From the NCBI GenBank assembly GCA_934130325.1, contig CAKOYA010000024.1:1-18871 (forward strand): a DNA stretch of 18,871 bases. The letters run 5' to 3'. This DNA is from an uncultured Clostridia bacterium (GTDB lineage Bacteria; Bacillota; Clostridia; TANB77; CAG-465). This document shows, in pieces, positions 1 to 7,648 of this stretch; the first letter of the stretch is position 1, and each line of letters opens with the position of its first letter. The notes below the pieces were generated by a model. That model made no database searches. It saw nothing but the letters and a program-made list of their open reading frames with translations, and was not told the DNA's origin. The translations under genes and the position numbers were made by a program.

Positions 1-1340
1 CCAAATATATTTGATTGCCATATTTTTTTAGGATCGCTTTCAAATTCACTAAGTAGGTATTTTACCAAATCTTCAGATTGTTTTTCACTACCAACGATAG
101 GGGAAACTTCAGTTTCAATATCTGCTCTTATCATATGGATAGATGGAGCACTAGCCTTTAATTTTACACCATATTTATTTCCTTGTTTTACAATTTCTGG
201 TTCTTCTAATGTTAACTCGTCTATTTGAGGTGTAACAATTCCATATCCCTTAATTCTAACTTCTTCAAGTGCAATAGCTATTTTATCATATTCCTGCTTT
301 GTTTTTGCAAAATCTTTTAGTAATTCAAAAATATCTCTATCTGAATTAATTTCAAAATTTGAAATTTCCGTTAGAACTTTATAAAACATTGTAGGTGTAA
401 TATTCATTTTTATTTTAATAGAACCATCTTCCATTTTTGCATTATCTATGTCGATACTTTCAAAAATATCTGAGTCATTTTTAATTTTTGAAATTAATTC
501 GTTTATTTGTCTTAAGGAATAATCTTCATTGAAACTATTTTTTATGATATTAATAATATCTTGTTTTAACCAATGTTCAAAGTTTAGAATGCTAAACCAT
601 TCAGGAAGTTTAAAACCAATTTCTGTAATAGGAAATTCTTCCAAAACTCTTTCAAATACATTTTCTAAATCTTTTTCATTCATATTTGCAACATCTGATG
701 CAATAACTGATGCATTATACCTTTTCCCTAACTCATTTGCTAAATTTTTTGTTTCTGGTGCATTAGGATGAGTAGAATTAAGCAAAACTACAAATGGTTT
801 ATTTAAATTTTTGAGTTCGGTTATAACACGAGATTCTGCATCTACATATGATTCTCTATCCAAATCTGTTATGGATCCATCTGTAGTTATTACTATTCCT
901 ATTGTAGAATGGTCCTTTATAACCTTTTCTGTACCAATTTCAGCAGCTTTTGAAAATGGGATTGCTTCATCAGACCAAGGTGTTCTTACCATCCTTGGCA
1001 TATCATCTTCCATATGACCAACAGCACCATCTACTAAATATCCAACACAATCTACTAATCTTGTTTTAAATTTAATATTATTTTCAAGTGTAATCTCTAC
1101 CGATTCATTAGGGACAAACTTTGGTTCTGTTGTCATGATGGTTCTACCAGATGAACTTTGAGGAAGTTCATCTTTTGCTCTATCTTTCTTATAGTCGTTA
1201 TCTATATTAGGAATAACAAAGTTTTCCATAAAATTTTTTATAAATGTTGATTTTCCCGTTCTAACAGGTCCAACAACACCTATATATATATCACCATTTG
1301 TTCTAAGCGATATATCCTTGTAAATATCTTCTTTTTTCAT
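1..1340 (-). CDS. spoIVA: Stage IV sporulation protein A (SpoIVA), C-terminus cut by window edge
   Basis: Reading leftwards from an ATG at 1340-1338, an open frame runs off the window after 446 codons. Against the roughly 492-residue B. subtilis protein, only about the last 45 residues are missing. SpoIVA is the ATPase that polymerises on the outer forespore membrane and forms the base on which the spore coat is built. Visible landmarks are the Walker A-like GPVRTGKST near residues 24-32, the DCVGY segment near residue 97, a switch-like ITTDGSITDLDRESY stretch, and the family-typical C-terminal run with KLKASAPSIHMIRADIETE and EKQSEDLVKYLLSEFE. A GGAGG ribosome site lies just before the ATG (complement of about 1346-1351). 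It is transcribed away from the M50 protease gene. In B. subtilis the gene is under sigma-E; I found no convincing sigma-E promoter upstream. The gene marks the organism as a spore former. Confidence 0.96.
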   Translation of the reverse strand, partial: MKKEDIYKDISLRTNGDIYIGVVGPVRTGKSTFIKNFMENFVIPNIDNDYKKDRAKDELPQSSSGRTIMTTEPKFVPNESVEITLENNIKFKTRLVDCVGYLVDGAVGHMEDDMPRMVRTPWSDEAIPFSKAAEIGTEKVIKDHSTIGIVITTDGSITDLDRESYVDAESRVITELKNLNKPFVVLLNSTHPNAPETKNLANELGKRYNASVIASDVANMNEKDLENVFERVLEEFPITEIGFKLPEWFSILNFEHWLKQDIINIIKNSFNEDYSLRQINELISKIKNDSDIFESIDIDNAKMEDGSIKIKMNITPTMFYKVLTEISNFEINSDRDIFELLKDFAKTKQEYDKIAIALEEVRIKGYGIVTPQIDELTLEEPEIVKQGNKYGVKLKASAPSIHMIRADIETEVSPIVGSEKQSEDLVKYLLSEFESDPKKIWQSNIF

Positions 1341-1470
1341 CTTCTACCTCCACGTATAATTTTTTCTTAATACAAATATATTACTATTATATTTTTTTAT
1401 GCAAAAATTATATAAAATAAATTTAATAGTTATAGGATTAAATATATAGAATAAACAATATAGAAATATA

Positions 1471-1499
1471 TTTACATATTTATAAAAAAATGGTATAAT
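1471..1499 (+). promoter_or_regulatory. Sigma-A promoter of the M50 protease-tsaD operon
   Basis: TTTACA (1471-1476), a 17-bp spacer and TATAAT (1494-1499). A TGG just before the -10 gives it an extended -10 element. The start codon lies 27 bp downstream. Confidence 0.8.
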
Positions 1500-1525
1500 A
1501 CATTGAAAGATTGGAGTGATAAATA

Positions 1526-2179
1526 TTGTTTGAAATATTTACAAAAGATGGGCTCATATCATTTTTATATTTTTTACCAGCGTTATTAATATGCTTATCG
1601 ATACATGAATTTTCACATGCGTTTATAGCGTATAAGTTAGGTGATAAAAGTCAAAAAGCACTTGGAAAATTGACGTTAAATCCATTAGCACATATTGATG
1701 TATGGGGATTTTTATGTATTGCACTTTTAGGATTTGGTTGGGGAAAACCTGTAATAGTTGATGACAGGAATTTTAAAAATAAAGCAAGAGATAACATGTT
1801 AGTTGCTCTTGCAGGTCCGGCTTCAAATTTACTAATGGCAATTATAATTACAGTTATTTTTAAATTTTGTATGAATTTTGGATTAGTTGATTTTGCAGTT
1901 TCTACAAATACTGGAAATATACTTACAAATATGCTAGTTTTAGCAATACAATTTAATGTTGTATTTGGAATATTTAATATGTTACCATTACCTCCTTTTG
2001 ATGGGTCAAAAGTGTTATTTTATTTTTTGCCACAAAAATACAAGGGGATAATGTATACGTTAGAAAATTATTCGTTTTATATAATTTTAATTTTTTTAGT
2101 TACTGGAATAGGTGGATATATAATAACTCCACTAGTTAATGTAGTGCTAAAATTTTTAAGTTTTATTTTGTTCATTTAA
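1526..2179 (+). CDS. Site-2 protease family (M50) intramembrane zinc metalloprotease
   Basis: A 217-aa multi-spanning membrane protein of the short bacterial M50 type that lacks a PDZ domain. The HExxH zinc motif is HEFSH at residues 27-31 inside the first hydrophobic helix. The third zinc ligand is probably Asp159 in NMLPLPPFDG (151-160), the usual NxxPxPxxDG motif of the family. ALAGPASN near residue 94 is also typical. The start is TTG at 1526, chosen because GGAGTGA lies 9-10 bp upstream and the first transmembrane helix needs this N-terminus. Members cleave transmembrane substrates, but the substrate here cannot be told from the sequence. It is the first gene of a plus-strand operon; tsaD follows after 18 bp. 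Confidence 0.88.
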   Translation: MFEIFTKDGLISFLYFLPALLICLSIHEFSHAFIAYKLGDKSQKALGKLTLNPLAHIDVWGFLCIALLGFGWGKPVIVDDRNFKNKARDNMLVALAGPASNLLMAIIITVIFKFCMNFGLVDFAVSTNTGNILTNMLVLAIQFNVVFGIFNMLPLPPFDGSKVLFYFLPQKYKGIMYTLENYSFYIILIFLVTGIGGYIITPLVNVVLKFLSFILFI

Positions 2180-2197
2180 TTTAGGAGAGAAGAAAGT

Positions 2198-3199
2198 ATG
2201 TTAGGATTAACGATAGAGTCTAGTTGTGATGAAACATCAGTTGCTGTTATTAAAGATTCAAGAACAATAATTTCAAATGTAGTTTCTACACAAATTGATA
2301 CACATAAAGAATATGGAGGGGTAGTTCCAGAAATAGCATCTAGAATGCATCTTACTAATATATCTTATGTAGTGGATATGGCATTGAAGGAAGCAAAAGT
2401 AACATTAAAGGAAATTGATTACATAGGTGTTACCTATGGACCAGGTCTTGTAGGTGCACTTTTGGTGGGGGTTTCATATGCTAAATCTTTAGCGTATGCC
2501 TTAAATATTCCTATTGTTCCTACGCATCATATAGCAGGTCATATAGCAGCAAATTATATAACTCATAAGGAATTAAAACCACCATTTTTAGCGCTTGTAG
2601 TATCTGGAGGACACTCTCATATAATACATGTAAAGGATTATACAGAGTTTGAAGTACTTGGTAAGACAAGAGATGATGCGGTAGGGGAAGCTTTTGATAA
2701 AGTCGCAAGAACATTAGGACTAGGTTACCCTGGTGGTCCAAAGGTAAGTGAACTTGCAAAAAATGGGACCCCTTCATATAAACTACCTAAAACTAAGTTT
2801 GAAAATTATGATTTTAGTTTCAGTGGAATAAAAACAGCAGTTATAAATATTGCTCACAAAGAAAAAGCAAATTTGAGAAGAGAAGATATGTGCGCTTCGT
2901 TCGAACAAACTGTTTGTGAAGAACTAGTTGACAATACAATAAGGGCTATGAAAGATAAAAATATTAAAACTGTAGTTTTAGCAGGAGGAGTTTCTGCAAA
3001 TAGGGTTTTAAGAAGTATGTTAGAAAAAAAATCTTTAGAAAATGGATTTAAATCATATATGCCGGATTTAAAATATTGTACTGATAATGCAGCTATGGTT
3101 GCTTGTGCGTCATATTATAACTTTATTTCAAATAAAGCATATAATATACATGAAAAGCTTGATTTAAATGCAAAGGCTAATTTAAAAATAGGAGATTAG
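2198..3199 (+). CDS. tsaD: tRNA N6-adenosine threonylcarbamoyltransferase TsaD
   Basis: A 333-aa protein of normal TsaD (Gcp/YgjD) length. It transfers the threonylcarbamoyl group from threonylcarbamoyl-AMP to A37 of tRNAs reading ANN codons, working with TsaB and TsaE, which are not in this window. Landmarks in order: N-terminal ESSCDETS (7-14), the metal-binding HHIAGH with His111 and His115, the nucleotide-site SGGHS (136-140), FSFSGIKTAV (207-215), LAGGVSANR (261-269), and the final metal ligand Asp296 in CTDNAAMVA. The ATG is preceded by AGGAGAG. It sits between the M50 protease and a metallophosphoesterase in one transcription unit. Nothing about it looks damaged. Confidence 0.97.
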   Translation: MLGLTIESSCDETSVAVIKDSRTIISNVVSTQIDTHKEYGGVVPEIASRMHLTNISYVVDMALKEAKVTLKEIDYIGVTYGPGLVGALLVGVSYAKSLAYALNIPIVPTHHIAGHIAANYITHKELKPPFLALVVSGGHSHIIHVKDYTEFEVLGKTRDDAVGEAFDKVARTLGLGYPGGPKVSELAKNGTPSYKLPKTKFENYDFSFSGIKTAVINIAHKEKANLRREDMCASFEQTVCEELVDNTIRAMKDKNIKTVVLAGGVSANRVLRSMLEKKSLENGFKSYMPDLKYCTDNAAMVACASYYNFISNKAYNIHEKLDLNAKANLKIGD

Positions 3200-3214
3200 G
3201 AGGGAATAAAAAGA

Positions 3215-3926
3215 ATGGAAATATATGCAATATCTGATTTACATTTGTCTTTTGGAGTGGATAAACCTATGAATGTGTTTGGTAATGTTTGGGAAAATTA
3301 TGAAGAAAAAATTAAACAAAATTGGGAGGAAACTGTAAAAGAAAATGATATTGTAATAATTCCAGGAGATATTTCATGGGGAATAGACTTAAACGAAGCT
3401 TTACCGGATTTTAAATTTATAGAAGCCTTGCCAGGTAAGAAAATAATTTTAAGAGGGAACCATGATTACTATTTTTCAACTAAAACTAAATTAGAAAAGT
3501 TTTTATATAGTAATAATCTTAAAACTATATCGATTCTTCATAATAATGCTATAAGTATTGAAAAATATATATTATGCGGAGCAAGAGGATGGGGAAAAAC
3601 GGAAAGTAATGATAAAAAACTTGATAAAAAAATATTAGAAAGAGAAAAAAATAGATTAAAGATATCCTTAGAAGAAGGAAAAAAAATTCAAAATGAAGTT
3701 TTTTTAGAAAAAGGAATAAAAAAAGAAATTATTGTTGCAATGCATTTTCCACCATTTATTAGTAATTATACTGAAATTTTAAAAGAATATAATGTAAAAA
3801 AATGTATATATGGACATTTGCATCGGTTATGGACACTTCATGATTAAAGAGGGAATAATAGATGGAATAGAGTATAGGATGGTATCTTGTGATTATACCA
3901 AATTTAAATTAGTAAAATTATCATAA
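3215..3926 (+). pseudogene. Calcineurin-like metallophosphoesterase, frameshifted near the C-terminus
   Basis: The in-frame reading is 210 aa (3215-3847) and holds the full set of metallophosphoesterase motifs: Asp8 and His10 in DLHL, GDISWG with Asp52, GNHD (81-84), His177 in MHFPP and GHLH (200-203). Directly after GHLH the frame goes wrong. If one base, for example C3824, is skipped, the reading continues for 33 codons to a TAA at 3924-3926. That stretch contains GYGHF, IIDGIEYRMVSCDY and KFKLVKL, which is the C-terminal strand pattern expected of this family, giving a 236-aa protein. I therefore treat 3215-3926 as one broken gene. All metal ligands precede the shift, so a shortened protein might still fold; a sequencing or assembly error is equally possible. 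AGGAGG lies upstream of the ATG. The substrate is unknown. Third gene of the M50-tsaD operon. Confidence 0.85.
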
Positions 3927-3931
3927 AATAC

Positions 3932-3960
3932 TTGCAAAATGTATAAAAAAATGTTACAAT
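3932..3960 (+). promoter_or_regulatory. Promoter of tRNA-Trp
   Basis: TTGCAA (3932-3937), 17-bp spacer, TACAAT (3955-3960). It lies just after the end of the metallophosphoesterase and 31 bp before the mature tRNA 5' end, so the tRNA can be made independently of the upstream operon. Confidence 0.7.
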
Positions 3961-3991
3961 AAACTTGTTATAAGTTGTTGTGACAAAATAT

Positions 3992-4066
3992 AGGGGTGTC
4001 GTATAATGGTCAATATAGAAGTCTCCAAAACTTTTGATGAGGGTTCGATTCCTTCCACCCCTGCCA
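3992..4066 (+). tRNA. trnW: tRNA-Trp (anticodon CCA)
   Basis: A 75-nt cloverleaf with an encoded CCA end. The acceptor AGGGGTG (3992-3998) pairs fully with CACCCCT (4056-4062); discriminator G4063, then CCA 4064-4066. The D stem is GTAT/ATAT. The anticodon stem is GAAGT/ACTTT with loop CTCCAAA (4023-4029) and anticodon CCA at 4025-4027. The T stem GAGGG/CCTTC encloses TTCGATT. The G discriminator and CCA anticodon fit tryptophan. It stands alone, not in a tRNA cluster. Confidence 0.96.
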
Positions 4067-4081
4067 TATATGATGATTATT

Positions 4082-4110
4082 GAGAGGATTTTTGAAATCT
4101 TCTTTTTTTT
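4082..4110 (+). terminator. Intrinsic terminator after tRNA-Trp
   Basis: Stem 4083-4091 with 4095-4103 around a 3-nt loop (one G-T pair), running into eight T residues at 4103-4110. It closes the tRNA transcript. Confidence 0.85.
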
Positions 4111-4145
4111 GTCTTACAGAAAAATGTAAAAAATAGTAGAGTGGG

Positions 4146-4174
4146 TTTACAAATGAACAAATGTGTGATAATAT
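4146..4174 (+). promoter_or_regulatory. Possible promoter of the MazG-like gene
   Basis: TTTACA (4146-4151) is followed either by GATAAT (4167-4172; 15-bp spacer, with an upstream TGT extended -10) or by TAATAT (4169-4174; 17-bp spacer). Either match is imperfect, but the preceding terminator means the gene needs a promoter in this gap. Confidence 0.45.
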
Positions 4175-4210
4175 ATTTTCAACTTAAAATAAAAAAGGAG
4201 CTGTTAATAT

Positions 4211-4546
4211 ATGCAAATGAAGGAGTATAACAAACTTGTTAGGGACAATATTCCAAATATAATTAAAAATAGAGGTGATGAACCGATAATAAGAATTTTA
4301 TCTGATGAAGATTACTGGGAAGCTTTGATTCAAAAAGATACAGAAGAATTAATTGAAGTAAAAGGAGCTGTTTTAAAAGAAGAACGAAAAAAAGAACTTG
4401 CAGATAAGTTAGAAGTATTAAAAGCAATGGCTGAATATAATGGATTTACATTAGAAGAAATTATTAAAGAGGCTAAAATAAAGGCTAATAAAAATGGAGC
4501 TTTTGAGAATAAGGTTTTTCTAGAAAGTGTAATTAGAAAAAAATAA
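4211..4546 (+). CDS. MazG-like nucleotide pyrophosphohydrolase, short COG4997-type
   Basis: A 111-aa all-helical protein. The N-terminal YNKLVRDNIPNII is the hallmark of small MazG/PRA-PH-like proteins in this group. The acidic metal-binding pattern is visible as EEL near residues 41-43 and ELADKLEVL (62-70), which fit the ExxE and ExxD positions of the fold. Relatives hydrolyse nucleoside triphosphates to monophosphate and pyrophosphate, often as house-cleaning enzymes, though the exact substrate cannot be told. The ATG at 4211 follows AAGGAG with a 10-bp spacing; the next ATG at 4217 would be too far away. It is a single-gene unit between the tRNA terminator and its own strong terminator. 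Confidence 0.8.
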   Translation: MQMKEYNKLVRDNIPNIIKNRGDEPIIRILSDEDYWEALIQKDTEELIEVKGAVLKEERKKELADKLEVLKAMAEYNGFTLEEIIKEAKIKANKNGAFENKVFLESVIRKK

Positions 4547-4566
4547 TAGTGGTATAAATAATAAAT

Positions 4567-4609
4567 AATGGTAGGAAAGAATTTCAATATTTTTTCCTAC
4601 CATTTTTTC
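4567..4609 (+). terminator. Strong intrinsic terminator after the MazG-like gene
   Basis: Perfect 12-bp stem (4567-4578 with 4593-4604), extended inwards by further A-T and G-T pairs, then a T run ending at 4608. It separates the MazG-like gene from the nrd operon. From 4610 to 4760 I see only AT-rich sequence with no recognisable element. Confidence 0.88.
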
Positions 4610-4763
4610 TAAAAATAGAAACATAAAAAATATAAGTGATGTAAATTTATTATGTATTTTAAATAAGTAACGTGTTTATGTAGTTAAAAAAATCTATAAA
4701 ATTACAGCCACAAAAGTTACCAAAAAATGTAAAAAAATTGTTAATTTTTTTTAATAAAAAATG

Positions 4764-4792
4764 TTGACACTATTTTTTTTAAGTGCTATAAT
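4764..4792 (+). promoter_or_regulatory. Consensus sigma-A promoter of the nrd operon
   Basis: TTGACA (4764-4769), exactly 17 bp, TATAAT (4787-4792): a full consensus match. Transcription should start near 4799. The sequence ACACTAT overlapping the -35 from 4767 matches a left half-site of an NrdR box, but no matching right half follows at the correct distance. Confidence 0.9.
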
Positions 4793-4805
4793 CATAAACA
4801 GAAAA

Positions 4806-4821
4806 ACACAACATATTGTGT
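4806..4821 (+). promoter_or_regulatory. NrdR box (operator) for the nrdD operon
   Basis: The 16-mer ACACAACATATTGTGT matches the established NrdR-box consensus ACACWATATATWGTGT at 15 of 16 positions and is an almost perfect palindrome. It begins 13 bp after the -10, so bound NrdR should block initiation or clearance. NrdR itself is encoded by the last gene of this operon. NrdR boxes usually come in pairs; a clear second box at the usual spacing is not visible. Confidence 0.82.
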
Positions 4822-4856
4822 TAATGAAAGAAAGGATATACAAGGGGTGGTATTTT

Positions 4857-7328
4857 ATGATAACTAAAATCCTTAAAAGAGATGGCAGAAGAGTACCTTT
4901 TAATATTGAAAAGATATCAAAGGCTATTTATCAAGCAGCAGTTTCTGTCGGAGGAGAAAATTACGAAGAAGCACAAGAATTGGCTGGGAAAGTTTGTGAA
5001 TATTTAGAAAATGAAATAAAGGCTGAATACCCAACAGTTGAACAGGTACAAGATGCTGTTGAAAAAGTTTTAATTGAGGAAGGTCATGCATCAACAGCAA
5101 AAGCCTTTATATTATATAGAGCGGAAAGAACTCAAAAAAGAGAGATGAATTCTGAAATAATTAAAACTATGGAACAATTAACATTTCAGGATGCAAAAGA
5201 TAGTGATGTAAAAAGAGAAAATGCAAATGTTAACGCTGATACAGCAATGGGAACAATGTTAAAGTATGGTAGTGAAAGTGCCAAAAAGTTTTATCAAATG
5301 TGTGTGTTAAAAAAAGAACATGCAGATGCACACAAAAATGGCGATATACATATACATGATTTAGATTTTTTAACTTTAACAACTACTTGTTGCCAGATAG
5401 ATTTAATAAAGTTATTTAAGGATGGTTTCTCTACTGGTGAGGGACATTTAAGAGAACCACAAAGTATAGGTTCATATGCTGCTTTAGCTGCGATTGCTAT
5501 TCAATCAAATCAAAATGATCAACATGGTGGTCAAAGTATACCAAATTTTGAGTATGCTATGGCTATAGGAGTAAGAAAAAGCTATGCAAAAACATATCTT
5601 GCAAATCTTGGAAAAGCAATAGAGTTATTATTTGAAGAAAATACTACTGATGAGATTGTTGATTCTATTTTAAATAAGGTAAAAGATGAAAAAGATATTA
5701 CACCTTCTGTTGAAACTATAATTAAATTGAAAAGTGTAGTAGAAGAGATGGTTTCACAAAGTGATTCTGAAAGTATTGCTAAAACTATTGTTGAAGGGAT
5801 ATATAATGAAAAAGGTATTTATCCTACTTTACAAAATACAAGTAAGTATTTACAAGAAGAAAATAAGATATTAACTGAAAAATTTGGTAAGAGACTTGCT
5901 GATAAAATACAAAAATTTACTGTAAAATATACAGATAAGGAAGTTGATAGAGCAACATATCAGGCTATGGAAGGATTTATTCATAATTTAAATACAATGC
6001 ATTCAAGAGCTGGTGCACAAGTTCCATTTAGTAGTATAAATTATGGGCTTGATACTACTCCAGAAGGAAGAATGGTAATGAAAAATGTTCTTCTTGCAAC
6101 AGATGCTGGACTAGGAAATGGAGAAACACCAATATTTCCAATACAAATATTAAAAATAAAAGATGGAATAAATTATAATGAAGGTGAACCAAACTACGAT
6201 ATCTTCAAACTTGCATGTAAGGTATCAGCAAAAAGATTATTCCCTAATTTCTCTTTCATAGATGCGCCATTTAATTTAGAATATTATAAACCTGGTGACT
6301 ATAATACAGAGATTGCGTATATGGGATGTAGAACAAGAGTTATGGCAAACAATTATGATAAAACTAGAGAAGTTACATGTGGAAGAGGAAATTTAAGTTT
6401 TACTTCTATAAATTTACCAAGACTTGGAATAATCGCTAATGGAGATTTAGATGAATTCTTTAAACTATTATCTGAAAAAATTGATTTAGTAATTGACCAG
6501 CTACTAGATAGATTAAGGATTCAATCTAAGAAGAAAGTAATGAATTATCCATTTTTAATGGGTCAAGGAGTATGGTTAGATTCTGATAAATTAAATCCAA
6601 ATGATGAAGTGGGAGAAGTATTAAAGCATGGAACATTAACTCTTGGATTTATAGGTCTTGCAGAATGTTTAAAGGCTTTAATTGGAAAACATCATGGAGA
6701 AAGTGAAGAAGCACAGGCTTTAGGATTAAAAATTGTAGGATATATGAGACAAAAGATGGATGAGGCTTCTAAAGACACTGGACTTAATTTTTCTTTAATT
6801 GCTACACCTGCTGAAGGTCTTTCAGGAAGATTTGTAAGAATGGATGCTAAAAGATTTGGAATAATAAAGGGAGTTACAGATAGAGAGTACTATACAAACT
6901 CATTCCACGTACCTGTATATTATAATATTAATGCATTTGAAAAAATTAAAAAAGAGGCTCCATATCATAACTTAACAAATGGTGGTCATATTAGTTATAT
7001 AGAATTAGATGGTGACCCAACACAGAATTTGGAGGCTTTTGAAGCGGTCGTAAGATGTATGAAAGAAAGTGGAATTGGTTATGGTGCAATAAATCATCCG
7101 GTAGACAGAGATCCAGTTTGTGGATATACAGGAATAATAAATGATGTTTGTCCAAAATGTGGAAGAAAAGAACATGATGAAAAAAATAACCAAGGTTTTG
7201 AAAGAATAAGAAGAATAACAGGCTATCTTGTAGGAACAGTAGATAGATTTAATGATGGAAAAAGAGCAGAGGAACATGATAGAGTAAAACATGGAACTTT
7301 CGTAAAATGTGACTGTGATAATAAATAA
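4857..7328 (+). CDS. nrdD: Anaerobic (class III) ribonucleoside-triphosphate reductase NrdD
   Basis: An 823-aa glycyl-radical enzyme reducing ribonucleoside triphosphates to deoxy forms without oxygen. In order: an ATP-cone allosteric domain (about 1-92, KRDGRRVPFNIEKI), the ten-stranded barrel with a Cys pair in TTTCCQIDL (178-179), a conserved MHSRAGAQVPFSS segment, the likely thiyl-radical Cys491 in MGCRTR, a zinc-type region with Cys755, Cys765 and Cys768, and the glycyl-radical motif RRITGYLVG with Gly789. The zinc region has three cysteines where E. coli NrdD has two CxxC pairs. The frame is open upstream to 4761, but that part contains the promoter and operator. I chose ATG 4857, preceded by GGGGTGG. 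First gene of the nrd operon; regulation probably by NrdR and by nucleotides at the ATP cone. Confidence 0.96.
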   Translation: MITKILKRDGRRVPFNIEKISKAIYQAAVSVGGENYEEAQELAGKVCEYLENEIKAEYPTVEQVQDAVEKVLIEEGHASTAKAFILYRAERTQKREMNSEIIKTMEQLTFQDAKDSDVKRENANVNADTAMGTMLKYGSESAKKFYQMCVLKKEHADAHKNGDIHIHDLDFLTLTTTCCQIDLIKLFKDGFSTGEGHLREPQSIGSYAALAAIAIQSNQNDQHGGQSIPNFEYAMAIGVRKSYAKTYLANLGKAIELLFEENTTDEIVDSILNKVKDEKDITPSVETIIKLKSVVEEMVSQSDSESIAKTIVEGIYNEKGIYPTLQNTSKYLQEENKILTEKFGKRLADKIQKFTVKYTDKEVDRATYQAMEGFIHNLNTMHSRAGAQVPFSSINYGLDTTPEGRMVMKNVLLATDAGLGNGETPIFPIQILKIKDGINYNEGEPNYDIFKLACKVSAKRLFPNFSFIDAPFNLEYYKPGDYNTEIAYMGCRTRVMANNYDKTREVTCGRGNLSFTSINLPRLGIIANGDLDEFFKLLSEKIDLVIDQLLDRLRIQSKKKVMNYPFLMGQGVWLDSDKLNPNDEVGEVLKHGTLTLGFIGLAECLKALIGKHHGESEEAQALGLKIVGYMRQKMDEASKDTGLNFSLIATPAEGLSGRFVRMDAKRFGIIKGVTDREYYTNSFHVPVYYNINAFEKIKKEAPYHNLTNGGHISYIELDGDPTQNLEAFEAVVRCMKESGIGYGAINHPVDRDPVCGYTGIINDVCPKCGRKEHDEKNNQGFERIRRITGYLVGTVDRFNDGKRAEEHDRVKHGTFVKCDCDNK
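7197..7295 (+). repeat. Glycyl-radical domain repeat, copy 1 (inside nrdD)
   Basis: These 99 bases (33 codons, nrdD residues 781-813) match 7515-7613 at 91 of 99 positions without gaps. Of the eight differences, seven are synonymous and one changes His to Arg. The copies are about 0.3 kb apart in direct orientation. Confidence 0.95.
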
Positions 7329-7355
7329 TATAAAGTATAAAAGAGGTTGATATAT

Positions 7356-7631
7356 ATGAAAATAAATGTAGTAGGTGGAGATTTAAGTGAAAAAGAAATA
7401 AAGATGTATGAAAAATATTTAAAGGAAAAATTTCCAGATAAACAAGTAGATACTATGGAATTAAAAGTAGATGGAGATTATGTAGATATTAATTATACAT
7501 TTGAAGCTGTGCCATTTGAAAGAATAAGAAGAATAACAGGTTATCTTGTAGGAACGGTAGATAGATTTAATGATGGAAAAAGAGCAGAAGAGCGTGATAG
7601 AGTAAAGCACGGGGTACAATACTCATTTTAA
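7356..7631 (+). CDS. Stand-alone glycyl-radical domain protein (NrdD C-terminus-like)
   Basis: A 91-aa protein between nrdD and nrdG. Residues 1-53 (MKINVVGGDLSEKEI...) are unlike NrdD and look like a small strand-helix-strand unit. Residues 54-86 repeat the NrdD glycyl-radical tail at 32 of 33 residues, including RRITGYLVG with Gly62 at the radical position, and end with HGVQYSF instead of the cysteine-containing NrdD tail. The start is ATG 7356, with AGAGGT upstream; the frame-open TTG at 7347 overlaps that site. By analogy with YfiD/GrcA, which replaces the damaged glycyl domain of pyruvate formate-lyase, it could be a spare or alternative radical subunit activated by NrdG. That is inference. 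It has none of the barrel or active-site cysteines, so it cannot be a reductase alone. Confidence 0.85.
   Translation: MKINVVGGDLSEKEIKMYEKYLKEKFPDKQVDTMELKVDGDYVDINYTFEAVPFERIRRITGYLVGTVDRFNDGKRAEERDRVKHGVQYSF
7515..7613 (+). repeat. Glycyl-radical domain repeat, copy 2 (inside the small gene)
   Basis: Partner of 7197-7295 (91 of 99 bases identical). It includes a 32-base identical stretch and an identical first 26 bases. Confidence 0.95.
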
Positions 7632-7648
7632 TTAGGAGATGAACTAAA

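Noticed and set aside
529..1017. Two plus-strand open frames (80 and 68 codons) near the left end
   Set aside because: They are antisense to spoIVA, whose frame is continuous through the region with clear family motifs; neither has a ribosome site or recognisable domain.
1341..1470. Sigma-E promoter for spoIVA
   Set aside because: A minus-strand CATAAAAA element is only a partial match to the sigma-E -10 and has no convincing -35, so it was not listed.
4761..4856. 32-codon N-terminal extension of NrdD from an ATG at 4761
   Set aside because: The stretch contains the TTGACA/TATAAT promoter and the NrdR box, has no ribosome site, and the ATP cone begins right after ATG 4857.
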